This document shows, piece after piece, positions 11,281 through 21,721 of a DNA stretch of 64,000 nucleotides. This DNA comes from Achatina immaculata (Eukaryota > Mollusca > Gastropoda > Stylommatophora > Achatinidae), in assembly GCA_009760885.1 (NCBI GenBank), contig CM019716.1, positions 9,184,438 to 9,248,437 on the forward strand. Reading direction: 5' to 3'. The position numbers were made by a program, and so were the translations under genes. The notes beneath the pieces were generated by a model, which did not search any database, was not told the origin of the DNA, and was given only the letters and a program-made list of their open reading frames with translations. Within the stretch, counting starts at the first letter, position 1. Every line of letters begins with the position of its first letter.

Positions 11281-11987
11281 GGTTTTCTATTTGGTTTTCT
11301 CAGTCCAGCGCTTGGTTTTGCTGCTGTGGTTATGGCTGTGCTGTAAGAATTCCATAATTCATCTATACCTATCTCCTCTACTTCACTGGAATGATTGGCA
11401 AGTTCCTGATTGAAATTACTGTGAGTATTTTCTTCTTGAAGGCTGTGGCTGTTTATCTTTCTGTGTACTGATTTCTTGTGTTGGCTTTTCAATTTTAGTT
11501 TTATTTTCCCTATGTACAGATTGTGATCACAGTTAACATCTGCATCCCTATAAGTCCTTACATCTATCAGAGATGTTCTGTATTGCTTTCCAATACAAAA
11601 ATGATCTATCTGGTTTATAGTTCTATCATCTGGAGATATCCACATTGTTTTATGTATCTCTTTGTGTGGAAATATTGTGTCTCCAATGACCATGCCCTCT
11701 GTTAGATATATTTCAATTACTCTTTCTCTGTTCTGATTTACTATGTCAATTCCTTCTTTCCCCATTACTTTTTCAACGTTGGTGTTATCTTTCCCTACCT
11801 TTGCATTGAAGTCCCCCATAGCAATTAGGATGTCGAGTTTAGGGACTTTGTTGATGATTTGTTGTTGTTGGTGATAGAAGTCGTCTTTCACATCATCATC
11901 TGCATCGTTCGTGGGTGCATAACACTGTATTATTGTCATTCTTCCGTGTCTTAGGTTGTATCGTGCTCTTATTATACGACTGTTCAC
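11259..11987 (-). pseudogene. APE-type endonuclease domain of RTE B, copy 1
   Basis: The frame of about 240 codons carries TIIQCYAPTNDADD, the metal-site motif MGDFNAKVG, an INQIDHFCI block and a degraded DCDHNL-like motif near the C-terminus, the usual order for apurinic-like endonucleases of non-LTR elements. The enzyme nicks target DNA to prime reverse transcription. The N-terminal third of the domain (with the catalytic N and E motifs) is absent because the element is 5'-truncated. The frame runs to PWTSEKI-stop, and the RT continues in an overlapping frame, so one frameshift separates the two domains. Confidence 0.8.
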
Positions 11988-11991
11988 TGGC

Positions 11992-12687
11992 TACACATAA
12001 TTACACATAGATAAATAGATAGACACAGATATATAAGGACAACAGAGAGAGAAGCACAGAAACACACAAACAGAAATTGTTACAAAGAGAGAAACTGGAA
12101 GATGAAACACTTTTCTGAGAATGATGAAAACAAATCCCAGAAGAAACAACAGACTGAAAGATAGGCACAGAATGTATACAACAAGGAGACATAAAGGCAT
12201 ACAGATGTAAAGATACGCAGACATATATACATAAATATATGCAGACCTACATACATATAAATATGCAGACCTATAGACATAAAGACATGCAGACCTATAG
12301 ACATAAAGACATGGAGCTCTACATACATAAAGACGAGCAGGTCTACATAAATAAAGACGTGCAGGTCTACATATATAAAGACATGGAGACACAAAGAACT
12401 GGAGACATACAGACATGCGAAAATACATGCATAGAGACATGCAGACATACAAGCATGAAGACACTAGACATAAAGACATGCAGGCATGTAAACATGAAGA
12501 CTTGCAGATGTGCAAACATACATCCATAAACACATGCAGACATAAAGAGATGCAGACATAATGAAATGGAGACATACAGATATAAAGGCATAAAGGGATG
12601 GAGACATAGACATAAAAACCTCCAGACATAAATATATACACGCATAAAGGCATATAGACATATAAACATAAACATAAGCGCACATAA
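11992..12687 (+). repeat. Degenerate 16/32-bp array (acataaagacatgcag type), left part
   Basis: Loosely periodic copies of acataaagacatgcagac with many insertions. It is the same family as 15229-17720 and was split by the insertion at 12688. The array lacks stops on the minus strand over long stretches, which produces spurious cysteine/leucine-rich ORFs. Confidence 0.8.
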
Positions 12688-15228
12688 CTCTTACAGGTAA
12701 GCAGGTAGCAGATCACTTTGCTCGCATGTTTGCACAGGACTGCAACATTGATATCCATCCAGAGAAGGAGCGTACAGTGCGCATCGAGCCACAGAAAGAG
12801 GAGGAACAAGTCAGAAAAGTGGAGGTCATGAATGCACCAATCACACGCAGTGAGTTAGACCTAGCAGTTAGTAAACTGAAACCAAGGAAATCACCAGGAT
12901 CAGATGGAGTGTCCAATGAAATGATCAAGAACCTGGGAATGGCAGCAATGGGAAAGCTATTGGATATTTTCAATATGTGCTGGAGCACAGGTAAGTTACC
13001 TCAAATCTGGAAGGAAGCAAGCATGGTACCACTGCTAAAACCAGGGAAAAACAGTGATACTGCCTCCAGCTACAGGCCAATCAGTCTCACTAGCTGCCTA
13101 TGCAAAATGATGGAACGCATCACTGACCTGAGGCTAAAATGGTACCTAGAAAGTGAAAACCTCGTTCCACAACAAGCAGGATTTAGGCAGTACTACAGTA
13201 CAGAAGATCAAGTGACCTATCTCTCTCAAGAGACTGAGGATGCATTCCAAGAGAAAAACCTTGTACTAGCAGCGTGGATAGACCTGAAGAAAGCCTTTGA
13301 TAAAGTATGGAAAAAAGGTCTGCTGTGGAAACTAAGAAACTGCAATGTGAATGGAAGACTGTACAACTGGATAAAGTCCTATTTACACAATAGAAGAGCT
13401 AGAGTAGTAATGGATGGACACAAAAGCCAGAAAGTACTTCTGCAACATGGTGTACCACAAGGAGGAGTCCTTTCGCCTACACTATTCCTTGTATTCATTA
13501 ATGACCTGGTCAAGGAACTTCCCTATGGAATCAAAGTGCCACTGTATGCAGATGATCTGGTCATGTGGTGTACAGATGAATATGCGACAGTTGCTACACA
13601 GAGACTCCAAAGAGCAGCAGACATCTTGACATCATGGACAAACAAATGGTGCGTAAGTATCAACACAGAGAAATCAAGTACCACTTTGTTCACTCTCTCA
13701 TCTAAACAGAAAGCAGGTAAGATCTTTGTAAATGAAATACCCTTAAGGATGGACAACCAACCCACTTACTTAGGAGTGACTCTTGACTCAAAACTGACGT
13801 GGAAGCAACACATCAACAGTGCAGAAGCAAAAGCCAGAAGAAAACTAGCCATATTAAGAAAATTGAGTGGAACCACATGGGGAGCTAGTGAAAGAATTCT
13901 CAAGAATGTATATCAGCAAAGTATTCTACCACATTTAGAATATGACTCAACATCTTGGTGTACAGCATCAAACACTACGCTGCATAATCTAGACAAGGTT
14001 CAAAATCAGTCACTACGGATTATCACAGGTGCCATGAGGTCCACACCAATAGTAGAAATGCAGAAAATAGTTGGTGTTCAACCGCTAAAGGAACGTAGAG
14101 ACATAAAGGTCATGACCATGGGAGAAAAATTCCTTAGCTCTGTAAGCCATCCTCTGAAGGAGAGATTCAATAACTTGGCATTAGGACGGCTTAAAAGAAG
14201 CAGCTTCATTCATCAGGCCAAGCGTATGCGTAAGATGATACCTGACCTTCCAACTGTAGTCGCTCCATTATCATCTGTACCAGAGCATACACCATGGAAA
14301 GAAACAGATTATACACAAATAACTATTCAGACTGAAGTGAAAGGTGTGCAGAATGGTGAGATGCAGAGCAGTCTTGTAAGATCAACAGCCACACTTTGTG
14401 TTCTAGATGATAAATATCCATGTGACACCTGGATACGTGTGTATACAGATGGATCTGCACATAATGCCATAAAGAATGGAGGGGCAGGAGCATATATTGA
14501 ATATCCAAACAACACCACTGACAAGATTTCCATACCCACTGGTAAATACTGCAACAACTTTGATGCAGAAGTTATGGCAATTATTGCTGCAGTTGAAAAA
14601 CTATCAGACTCCAGAATTGATACATGTCCTGTAGTAATTCTCACAGATGCAAGATCAGTACTGGAAGCTCTTCAGTGCAACAAACTACCAGACCTTAAAG
14701 ATGCCTTGTCAAAAATTGGCTTACAACATGGAGTCACTTTGCAATGGATTCCCTCCCACTGTGGGATACCAGGCAATGTGAAAGCTGACCATCTGGCCAA
14801 AGAGGGCACTGAAATGGAGCAACCAGACATACCAATCACCTATAATCAGAAGAAAAGCATGATAAAAACCTACAGGAAGCCACAAACACCACCACATGAT
14901 GACTATCACATGCTAAACAGAAAGGAACAAGTCACCATCTTCCGTCTCCGAACAGGACACAGCCGACTCCGAAGTCATATGTATACAAAGTTTAAGGTTG
15001 GTACTACTAATCTATGTACATGTGCCCAGGTGCCCCAAACTGTGGAACATATCCTCCAGAACTGCATCAACTATGAGACACTGAGAAATAATTACTGGCC
15101 CACTGAAACCACTAAAGAAGATAAGCTCTACGGTTCCATACATGAGTTACAAAAAACAGTGAAATTTATCCAAGAGACAGGACTGCAAATATAGACAGAC
15201 AATGCGAACGAAGAAGAAGAAGAAGAAG
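12688..15228 (+). mobile_element. I/Nimb-like non-LTR retrotransposon, 5'-truncated, with intact RT-RNase H ORF
   Basis: The element is bracketed by a perfect 14-bp TSD, ataagcgcacataa, at 12674-12687 and 15229-15242, and ends in a (GAA)n tail. It lies in the acataaag array. The endonuclease and ORF1 are lost by 5' truncation; the frame stays open back to the truncation point. The linked RT and RNase H, followed by a Cys/His cluster, place it in the I superclade. The WIPSHCGIPGN box resembles Nimb-type elements, which is a judgement from memory of the family. The clean TSD and open ORF make it one of the youngest insertions in the window. Confidence 0.9.
12726..15194 (+). CDS. Reverse transcriptase-RNase H polyprotein fragment of the I/Nimb-like element
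   Basis: An uninterrupted 822-codon frame from the first ATG. Domains in order are RT, with KSPGSDGVSNEM (about residue 58), AWIDLKKAFDKV (about 185), HGVPQGGVLSPTLF (about 245) and the catalytic LYADDLVMW (about 274); the thumb, with YLGVTLDSKLTWKQHI; RNase H, with VYTDGSAHN (about 574), the DAEVMAI glutamate, ILTDARSVLEAL and SHCGIPGNVKADHLA (about 676); and a C-terminal CTC...H...C cluster (about 765) likely to bind zinc or nucleic acid. The frame opens 38 bases upstream of the ATG at the truncation point, so the ATG is simply the first internal methionine. All catalytic acids visible in the RT and RNase H are present. It is probably not expressed from its own promoter, which is missing. 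Confidence 0.9.
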   Translation: MFAQDCNIDIHPEKERTVRIEPQKEEEQVRKVEVMNAPITRSELDLAVSKLKPRKSPGSDGVSNEMIKNLGMAAMGKLLDIFNMCWSTGKLPQIWKEASMVPLLKPGKNSDTASSYRPISLTSCLCKMMERITDLRLKWYLESENLVPQQAGFRQYYSTEDQVTYLSQETEDAFQEKNLVLAAWIDLKKAFDKVWKKGLLWKLRNCNVNGRLYNWIKSYLHNRRARVVMDGHKSQKVLLQHGVPQGGVLSPTLFLVFINDLVKELPYGIKVPLYADDLVMWCTDEYATVATQRLQRAADILTSWTNKWCVSINTEKSSTTLFTLSSKQKAGKIFVNEIPLRMDNQPTYLGVTLDSKLTWKQHINSAEAKARRKLAILRKLSGTTWGASERILKNVYQQSILPHLEYDSTSWCTASNTTLHNLDKVQNQSLRIITGAMRSTPIVEMQKIVGVQPLKERRDIKVMTMGEKFLSSVSHPLKERFNNLALGRLKRSSFIHQAKRMRKMIPDLPTVVAPLSSVPEHTPWKETDYTQITIQTEVKGVQNGEMQSSLVRSTATLCVLDDKYPCDTWIRVYTDGSAHNAIKNGGAGAYIEYPNNTTDKISIPTGKYCNNFDAEVMAIIAAVEKLSDSRIDTCPVVILTDARSVLEALQCNKLPDLKDALSKIGLQHGVTLQWIPSHCGIPGNVKADHLAKEGTEMEQPDIPITYNQKKSMIKTYRKPQTPPHDDYHMLNRKEQVTIFRLRTGHSRLRSHMYTKFKVGTTNLCTCAQVPQTVEHILQNCINYETLRNNYWPTETTKEDKLYGSIHELQKTVKFIQETGLQI

Positions 15229-15242
15229 ATAAGCGCACATAA

Positions 15243-15480
15243 AGACATATAAACATAAGTGCACATAAAGACATACAGATATAAATATAAGCACACATAA
15301 AGACATACAGACATAAACATAAGCACACATTATGACATACAGATATAAATATAAGCACACATAAAGATATACAGACATAAATTAAGTGCACATAAAGATA
15401 TGCAGACTTAACATTTTAAAATATAGAGCCATAATGACATGCATACATACAAATATATAGAAATGCTAAAATAGACATGA
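15243..15480 (+). repeat. 32-bp repeat, acataaagacatacag type
   Basis: Units run ataagcacacataaagacat plus acagatataaat, with period 32. They continue the array interrupted at 12687 and reappear in altered form after 15833. Confidence 0.8.
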
Positions 15481-15504
15481 CCTTTCATATTGCTATTAGG
15501 GATA

Positions 15505-15832
15505 TTATGTCATGGACACAGAAAAGAATAAATATATCCATACTACAAGAACTTAATATCGAAGAAGGTTGGCTAGTAAAGAGGATTAAGTAGAGAAAAA
15601 AAATATTTTGGACACATTAAACATCATTATAACTTAGAGAAGACTATCTTGGAAGGGTATATAATGGGAAAAAGAAAAAAGAGGAAGACCGAGGCGAATA
15701 TGGTTGCAAGACATCGTTGATGATATGCGAATGGATACATCAGCAGCAAGGCATCTTGCTTACAACAGAGAGGCATACAGGAGAGCTGTTAGAGAGGCAA
15801 AGTTCTGGAAAGAGCATGCATATGATTGACTG
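15505..15832 (+). mobile_element. RTE family A, copy 2 (3' end only)
   Basis: It matches the last ~330 bases of family A: the SWTQKR-like segment, the LNIEEGWLVKRIK block, KYFGHI and the GRPRRIW motif, ending in atgattgactgac. It retains CGA at the arginine where three sister copies have TGA. It is 5'-truncated and embedded in the 16/32-bp array. Confidence 0.85.
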
Positions 15833-17720
15833 ACCGACACAGACATAATGATATGCAGAAATAAAAGTATGCAGACATGCTCATTCAGAAAAAAGACATG
15901 CAAATAGACACACATCTATAAAGACATATAGACATACAGCTATGAATATAAAAAGACATTCAGGTATACAAATTAAAATATGCTAACAGAAACATAGACA
16001 TAAAAACATACAGGTATATAAACACACAAATAAAATGATGTAAAGACATAACACTATGAAAACAGATATACAAATTTGCAGACATAAAGATACAAACATA
16101 AAATTATGCAGACATTAAACAGGCAAACATAAAGATATAGAAACATAAATACAGCCAAACATAAAGACATAGGAACATACAGACATGCAAACATAAAGAC
16201 AAAGAAACATAGAGATAAGCAAAACATAAAGACAAGCAAAACAAAAGGACAGGCAAACATAGAGACAGGCAAACATTAAGACAAGCAAAACATAAAGACA
16301 AGCAATATAAAGACAAGCAAAACATAAATAAAAATAAACAAAAGGACAGACAAACATAAAGACAAGCAAAACGTAAAGACAAGGAAACAGAGAGGCAGGC
16401 AAACATAAAAACAAGCAAAATATAAAGACAAGCAAACATAAAGACATGTATCCATAAAGACAAGGAAAACATAAAGACAAGCAAACATAAAGACATAGGA
16501 ACATAAAGATAAGCAAACATTATGACAAGCAAACAAAAGGACAGGTAAACACAAAGTCAAGCAAACATAAAGATAGACAAACATAAAGATAAGCATACAC
16601 AAAGATAAGCAAACATAAAGACAAGCAAAGACAAAGACAAGCAAACATAAAGACAAGCAAACATAGAGACATTAAACATAAGGACAGGTAAACATAAAAA
16701 TGGAAAAAACATAAAGACAAGCAAATATAAAGATAAGCAAAACATCAAGAAAAGCAAACACAAAGACAACCAAACATAAAGACAAGCAAAACCAAAGACA
16801 AGGAAACATAAAGACAAGCAAACATATAGATAAGCAACACATAAAGACAAGAAAAACATAAAAACAAGCAAACATAAAGACAAGCAAAACATAAAGACAA
16901 GCACAACATAATGATGGACAAACATAAAGAGAAGCGAACAAAAAGGTGGACAACCATAAAGACATGCAAACATAAAGGTGGACAAGCATAAAGACATGCA
17001 AACATAAAGATGGACAACCATAAAGACAGGCAAACATAAAGATGGACAAGCATAAAGACAAGCAAACATAAAGGTGGACAAGCATAAAGACATGCAAACA
17101 TAAAGATGGACAACGATAAAGACATGTAAACATAAAGGTGGACAAGCATAAAGACATGCAAACATAAAGATGGACAACCATAAAGACATGCAAACATAAA
17201 GGTGGACAAGCATAAAGACATGCAAACATAAAGATGGACAACGATAAAGACATGTAAACATAAAGGTGGACAAGCATAAAGACATGCAAACATAAAGGTG
17301 GACAAGCATAAAGACATGCAAACATAAAGGTGGACAAGCATAAAGACATGCAAACATAAAGGTGGACAAGCATAAAGACATTCAAACATAAAGGTAGACA
17401 AGCATAAAGACATGCAAACATAAAGATGGACAACCATAAAGACATGCAAACATAAAGGTGGACAAGCATAAAGACATGCAAACATAAAGGTGGACAAGCA
17501 TAAAGACATGCAAACATAAAGATGGACAACCATAAAGACATGCAAACATAAAGGTGGACAAGCATAAAGACAGACAAACATAAACACAGGGAAATATAAA
17601 AACAAGCAAACATAAAAACAGGCAAACATAAAAGCAAGCAAATATAAAAACGGGCAGTCATAAAGATGGACAAGCATAAAGACAGACAAACATAAAGACA
17701 GGTAAATATAGAAACAAGCA
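15833..17720 (+). repeat. 16-bp array with a 32-bp dimer block
   Basis: From 15833 to about 16915 the basic 16-bp unit aaacataaagacaagc varies strongly. From about 16916 to 17690 it is organised as a regular 32-bp dimer, caaacataaaggtggacaag alternating with cataaagacatg. Spurious ORFs of more than 340 codons run antisense through it. They are repetitive (LYVCMSLCLSTFMFA-like) and have no domain. Confidence 0.92.
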
Positions 17721-17721
17721 A

Positions 17722-18369
17722 ACCTAGCGTATTGAAAAATAAATAACGGCCTGCCTGAGACAGAATATCCTACCGGGCACAAACATTGCTTTCTTGTGCT
17801 TTTCTGTCACACAAATGCGCTCTGTTGAATCATAAAACAGGAATATTTTGTCTGAAGGTATCTAAGCCAACATTTGAACCTCAGATAACTTGAGCTCAGA
17901 GTAAACTGCTGCGTGCTCTACCTCACACATACTCAAGTATCAAATGTAAGGAGCTTACATCTATTACTTTCCTGGCCACCGCCGAAATGTCTTGGCTTCT
18001 TGTTTGTCTTCTGCCGAAATAAACCAAGCAAAATAACTCGTTTGTTTTTAAAGAGCAAGGAGAAAAATAGGAAAATTCTCTCCCTTGTTGTTATGGGCAA
18101 AGAACCAGGACTATCAGCTGTTGTTCAATTTGTGCTAACTACATACAAGAAGAATGTTAAAATGTCTGCCTGTCTGTCTGTTTGTTTACCAAGGGCGGCA
18201 TAAAAGTAAGTTTTCAAGGCATATAGCATGCATGAAAGTATTGTCGGACTAATGAACATGAGTATGGAATTGTCCATACTCGTCTTTTGGTAGCATCACG
18301 TCAGATGGCAGCACTGTGCACGCAGCATGTAAGGGACATCTGTCAGTAAAATACGGAGATTTTACTGGA
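17722..18369 (+). other. Single-copy spacer
   Basis: No gene is recognised. The longest frame (17913-18203) has no motif I know. A tRNA-like segment on the minus strand is listed separately. Confidence 0.55.
17871..17935 (-). other. tRNA-like pol III box pair (possible SINE head or decayed tRNA)
   Basis: On the minus strand, tgtgaggtagagca (17927-17914) resembles an A box/D-arm and ggttcaaatg (17880-17871) matches a B box/T-arm, about 35 bases apart. I could not fold a complete cloverleaf or acceptor stem. A tRNA-derived SINE fragment or chance are both possible. Confidence 0.3.
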
Positions 18370-18740
18370 GCAGTGGTCCAAATAACGGGTTCCTGCTGTG
18401 ATACTGGAGAAGTGATCCAAACAAAAGGTTCCTTCAGTGATACCGGAGAAGTGGCTCCAAACAAAAAGTTTATGCTGTGATACTGAGAAGTGGTAGAAAC
18501 AAAAGGTTCGTGATGTGATACTGGAGAAGTGATTTAAACAAAAGGTTCGTGCTATGATACTGGAGAAGTGATTTAAACAAAAGGTTCGTGCTGTGATACT
18601 GGCGCAGTGGTCCAAACAAAAGTTTCCCGCTGTGATACTGAAGAATTGGTCCAAACAGTTCGATATGTGATACTGGAGAAGTGGTCCAAACAGAAGGTTC
18701 GTGTTGTGATACTGGAAAAGTGGCTCCAAACAAAAGGTTA
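18370..18740 (+). repeat. 39-bp minisatellite, left part (~9 units)
   Basis: Units contain ctgtgatactggagaagtgg followed by tccaaacaaaaggttcgtg. Interrupted by the PLE at 18741; continues at 19543. Confidence 0.9.
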
Positions 18741-18998
18741 ACATATATCGGTGAGACTGGCCTCAGATTAGGGGACCGCATGCAAAAACATCTGTACTAC
18801 ATCACCCAGCATGCTTCGAAACCAGTCCCAAATAATTTAAATGGCCCCAACCACAGAGGCAAATATGATTTTCTGGTAACAGCCATTAAACAATGTCACG
18901 CAGATGACACAAGCCGCCTGGCACTTGAGAACCGCTGCATTCAAAATTATGGGACGCTGGAACCACATGGGTTAAACTCGCTGTTTAGTTACACGTAA
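18741..18998 (+). pseudogene. GIY-YIG endonuclease C-terminal fragment of a PLE
   Basis: It reads TYIGETGLRLGDRMQKHL at the truncation point, then HRGKYDFLVTAI and the conserved LENRCIQNYGTLEPHGLN near the stop at 18996-18998. The YIG, the arginine in GLRLGDR and the glutamate in LENRCI are the conserved catalytic-region residues of this nuclease class. It would cut target DNA during PLE insertion. The N-terminal GIY strand and the RT are lost to truncation; the retained frame has no stop. Apparent codons upstream of 18741 belong to the flanking minisatellite. Confidence 0.82.
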
Positions 18999-19542
18999 CA
19001 TCATCTTCTTCAATCATTATAGTACCTCTCCACTAAATCCACCCCTTCTTACTTTTCAAACTTCCTCACAGCATCACTCTGCAACCCCGCTTACTTTTCA
19101 AACTTCCTCACAGCATCACTCTGCAACCCCGCTATTTTCTCTGCAACCCCTCTTCTCTGCAACCCCTCTTCCCCAATCATCTGTTTCAATTTCTCCTAGC
19201 TAGGTCGGTATTGCCTCACTCTCTCTCCCATCTCCGGTTCCCCATCCACCACCCCCAGTTACAACCCACTGACCACATGTCACAGGTCTCTATTTAAACA
19301 GTCTCCGCGTCCCACTAGATCCATTCCTGACACACACCGCCGGACAAGCCACACCTTGCAATTTACAACTAAGTACTCTTTTAAAAAAATGTTTTTAATA
19401 GTATTCATGTGAATCTATACTTTGTCTCCTCTCTCTATTTCTTCGTCCTGTATGTTTTTGTATGATGACGGCTCACGCCGAAACGTCACAACTTTGTAAT
19501 CATTAAGTAATAAAGCTGCTCCTACTTTTGTCGTATTTTATA
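18741..19542 (+). mobile_element. Penelope-like element, 5'-truncated (GIY-YIG domain and 3' region)
   Basis: Inserted in the 39-bp array with a perfect 14-bp TSD, caaacaaaaggtta, at 18727-18740 and 19543-19556. It contains only the end of the RT-EN ORF (the GIY-YIG nuclease) and about 540 bases of 3' region, which is C/T-rich and carries the hairpin ggctcacgcc followed by gaaa near 19469-19482. It belongs to a different PLE family from the two composites at 41279 and 53641, but shares this hairpin. Confidence 0.85.
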
Positions 19543-19725
19543 CAAACAAAAGGTTAGTGCTATGATACTGGAGAAGTGGTCCAAACAAAATGTTCATGCT
19601 GTGATATTGGAGAAGTGGTCCAAACGAAAGATTTGTACTGTGATAAATACTGGAGCAGGGGTCCAAACAAAAGGTTCGTGCTGTGATGCTGGAGAAGTGT
19701 CTCGTAATAAATGGTTCGTGTTCAG
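19543..19725 (+). repeat. 39-bp minisatellite, right part
   Basis: Continues the array at 18370-18740 after the PLE. About four units, the last degenerate. Confidence 0.88.
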
Positions 19726-21395
19726 AAGAGTATTTGACACTGTCAGTTACAGAGATCTTTTATCTTACTCAGAAGAATGATTGACATTGGCAACTCCAGC
19801 GAGTTTTTATCTGACTCAGGAAAATATCTGACACTGGCAACTACATTGAGCTTTTATCTGACTCAGTAGAGCGTCTGACACTGGCAACTACAGGGAGCTT
19901 TTAACTTACTAAAGAGAATGTAAAACACTGGCAACTACAGCGAGCTTTTATCTTACTAAAGAGATTGTCTGACACTGGCAACTACAGCGAGCTTTTATCT
20001 TACTAAAGAGATTGTCTGACACTGGCAACTACAGCGAGCTTTTATCTGACTCAGGAGAGTGTCTGACACTGGTAACTACAGGGAGCTTTTATATTACTAA
20101 AGAGAATGTCTGACACTGGGAGCTACAGCTCGCTTTTATCTGACTCAGGATAATGTCTAATATTGCTAACTACAGAGTGCTTTTATCTGACTCAGAAGAT
20201 TGTCTGACACTGGCAAATAAAGCGAGGTTTTATCTCACTTTGGTGAATGTCTGACACTCTGAACTACAGCACGCTTTTCTCTGACTTAGGAGAGTGTCTT
20301 ACACTGGCAACTACAGCGCGCTTTCATCTGTCTCAGGAGACTGTCTGACATTAGCAACTACAGCGCGCTTTCATCTGTCTCAGGAGACTGTCTGACATTA
20401 GCAACTACAGCGCGCTTTCATCTGTCTCAGGAGACTGTCTGACATTAGCAACTACAGCGCGCTTTCATCTGTCTCAGGAGACTGTCTGACATTAGCAACT
20501 ACAGCGCGCTTTCAGCTGTCTCAGGAGACTGTCTGACATTAGCAACTACAGCGCGCTTTCAGCTGTCTCAAGAGACTGTCTGACACTGGTTACTAAAGCG
20601 CAATTTTATCTGTCTCAAGAGACTGTCTGACACTGGCTACTACATCGAACTTTTATCTGTCTCAAGAGACTGTCTGACACTGGCAACTACATCGAACTTT
20701 TATCTGTCTCAAGAGACTGTCTGACACTGGCAACTACATCGAACTTTTATCTGTCTCAGGAGAATGTCTGACACTGGCAACTACAGCGCGATTTTATCTG
20801 ACTCAGGAGAATGTATGACACTGGCAACTACATCGAACTTTTATCTGACTCAGGAGAATGTCTGACACTGGCAACTACATCGAACTTTTATCTGACTCAG
20901 GAGAATGTCTGACACTGGCAACTACATCGAACTTTTATCTGACTCAGGAGAATGTCTGACACTGGCAACTACATCGATCTTTTATCTGACTCAGGACAGT
21001 ATCTGACACTCTAACTACTTTCAGCTTTTATCTTACACAGAAGAATTCTGACACTGGCACCTTCAGGAAACTTTTATCTGACCTAGGAGAGTGTCTGACA
21101 CTGTTAACTATAGCAATCTTTCTTCTGAGTTAAAAAAATGTCTGACACTGGCAACTACAGCGAGATTTTATATGACTCAGGAGAACTTCTAACACTGGTA
21201 ACTACAGCGAGCTTTTATCTGACTCAGGAGAGTGTCTGACACTGTCATCTACATGGATCTTTCTTCTGACTCAAGAGAGTGTCAGACACTGTCATCTACA
21301 GCGAGCTTGCATCTGACTCAGGAGAATGTTTACACTGGCAACTACAGGGAGCTTTGATTTGACTCAGGAGAGTGTCTGACACTGAAGGAGATGCT
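19726..21395 (+). repeat. 47-bp minisatellite (~35 units)
   Basis: Core ctgacactggcaactacagc followed by gagcttttatctgactcagg and agaatgt. Sub-blocks are homogenised: around 20340-20560 several units read ttagcaactacagcgcgct, and 20850-20990 favours acatcgaactttta. Confidence 0.93.
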
Positions 21396-21721
21396 CAATT
21401 TCCCACTCCAGCAGTTGCTGATGTAGGTCCATTAACCTATACGAAACCCTCCAAGACATCCCTCCCACATGCTTGAGTCTGTAGTGGAGTCAAACAGTCC
21501 ACCTAGGTCTTGGACAAGCGTTAGGCCCAACTCTGTGTTTTGGCAAACAGTTGAGATGAGCTGTGTGCTGAACACAGAGTTAACCTGCTTAAGGTTGATG
21601 ATCCTAAGAAAAAGCTCGGGGAGTGGATCGGCTTGTGCAGCGTGGTAAAGTCGGGGGGGGGGGGCGGGCCAAGCAAGGAAAGTGAATGCTTGTAGCGTCG
21701 TTGTGGTCAGGGATTACGAGA
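21396..21721 (+). other. Single-copy spacer with poly-G run
   Basis: About 325 bases with no recognisable gene. A G run lies at about 21652-21664, immediately before the 27-bp array. Confidence 0.55.

Larger units (their letters stand above)
9418..11991 (-). mobile_element. RTE-like non-LTR retrotransposon, family B, copy 1
   Basis: Reading from 11991 down, the element begins inside an APE-type endonuclease, continues through RT and a C-terminal domain ending in ...AFNGTGRI, and finishes with a short-period tail (ataagatgtaagataagaa). Three shorter family B copies (33106, 54368, 63303) share the same 3' end and AAGAT-type tail, which defines the 3' terminus. The 5' end is truncated at the border with the 16/32-bp array. 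The clade is called RTE-like from tail type and motif order; a phylogeny of the RT domain would be needed to separate RTE, RTE-X and related groups. Confidence 0.85.

Noticed and set aside
10640..11413. 257-codon plus-strand ORF, hydrophobic
   Set aside because: Exact antisense of the RTE B reverse transcriptase, which has clear RT motifs on the other strand.
16672..17782. Minus-strand ORFs of about 345-350 codons, membrane-protein-like (LYVCMSLCLSTFMFA)
   Set aside because: They run through the 16/32-bp array in several frames at once. Hydrophobicity comes from the acataaag complement, not from selection.
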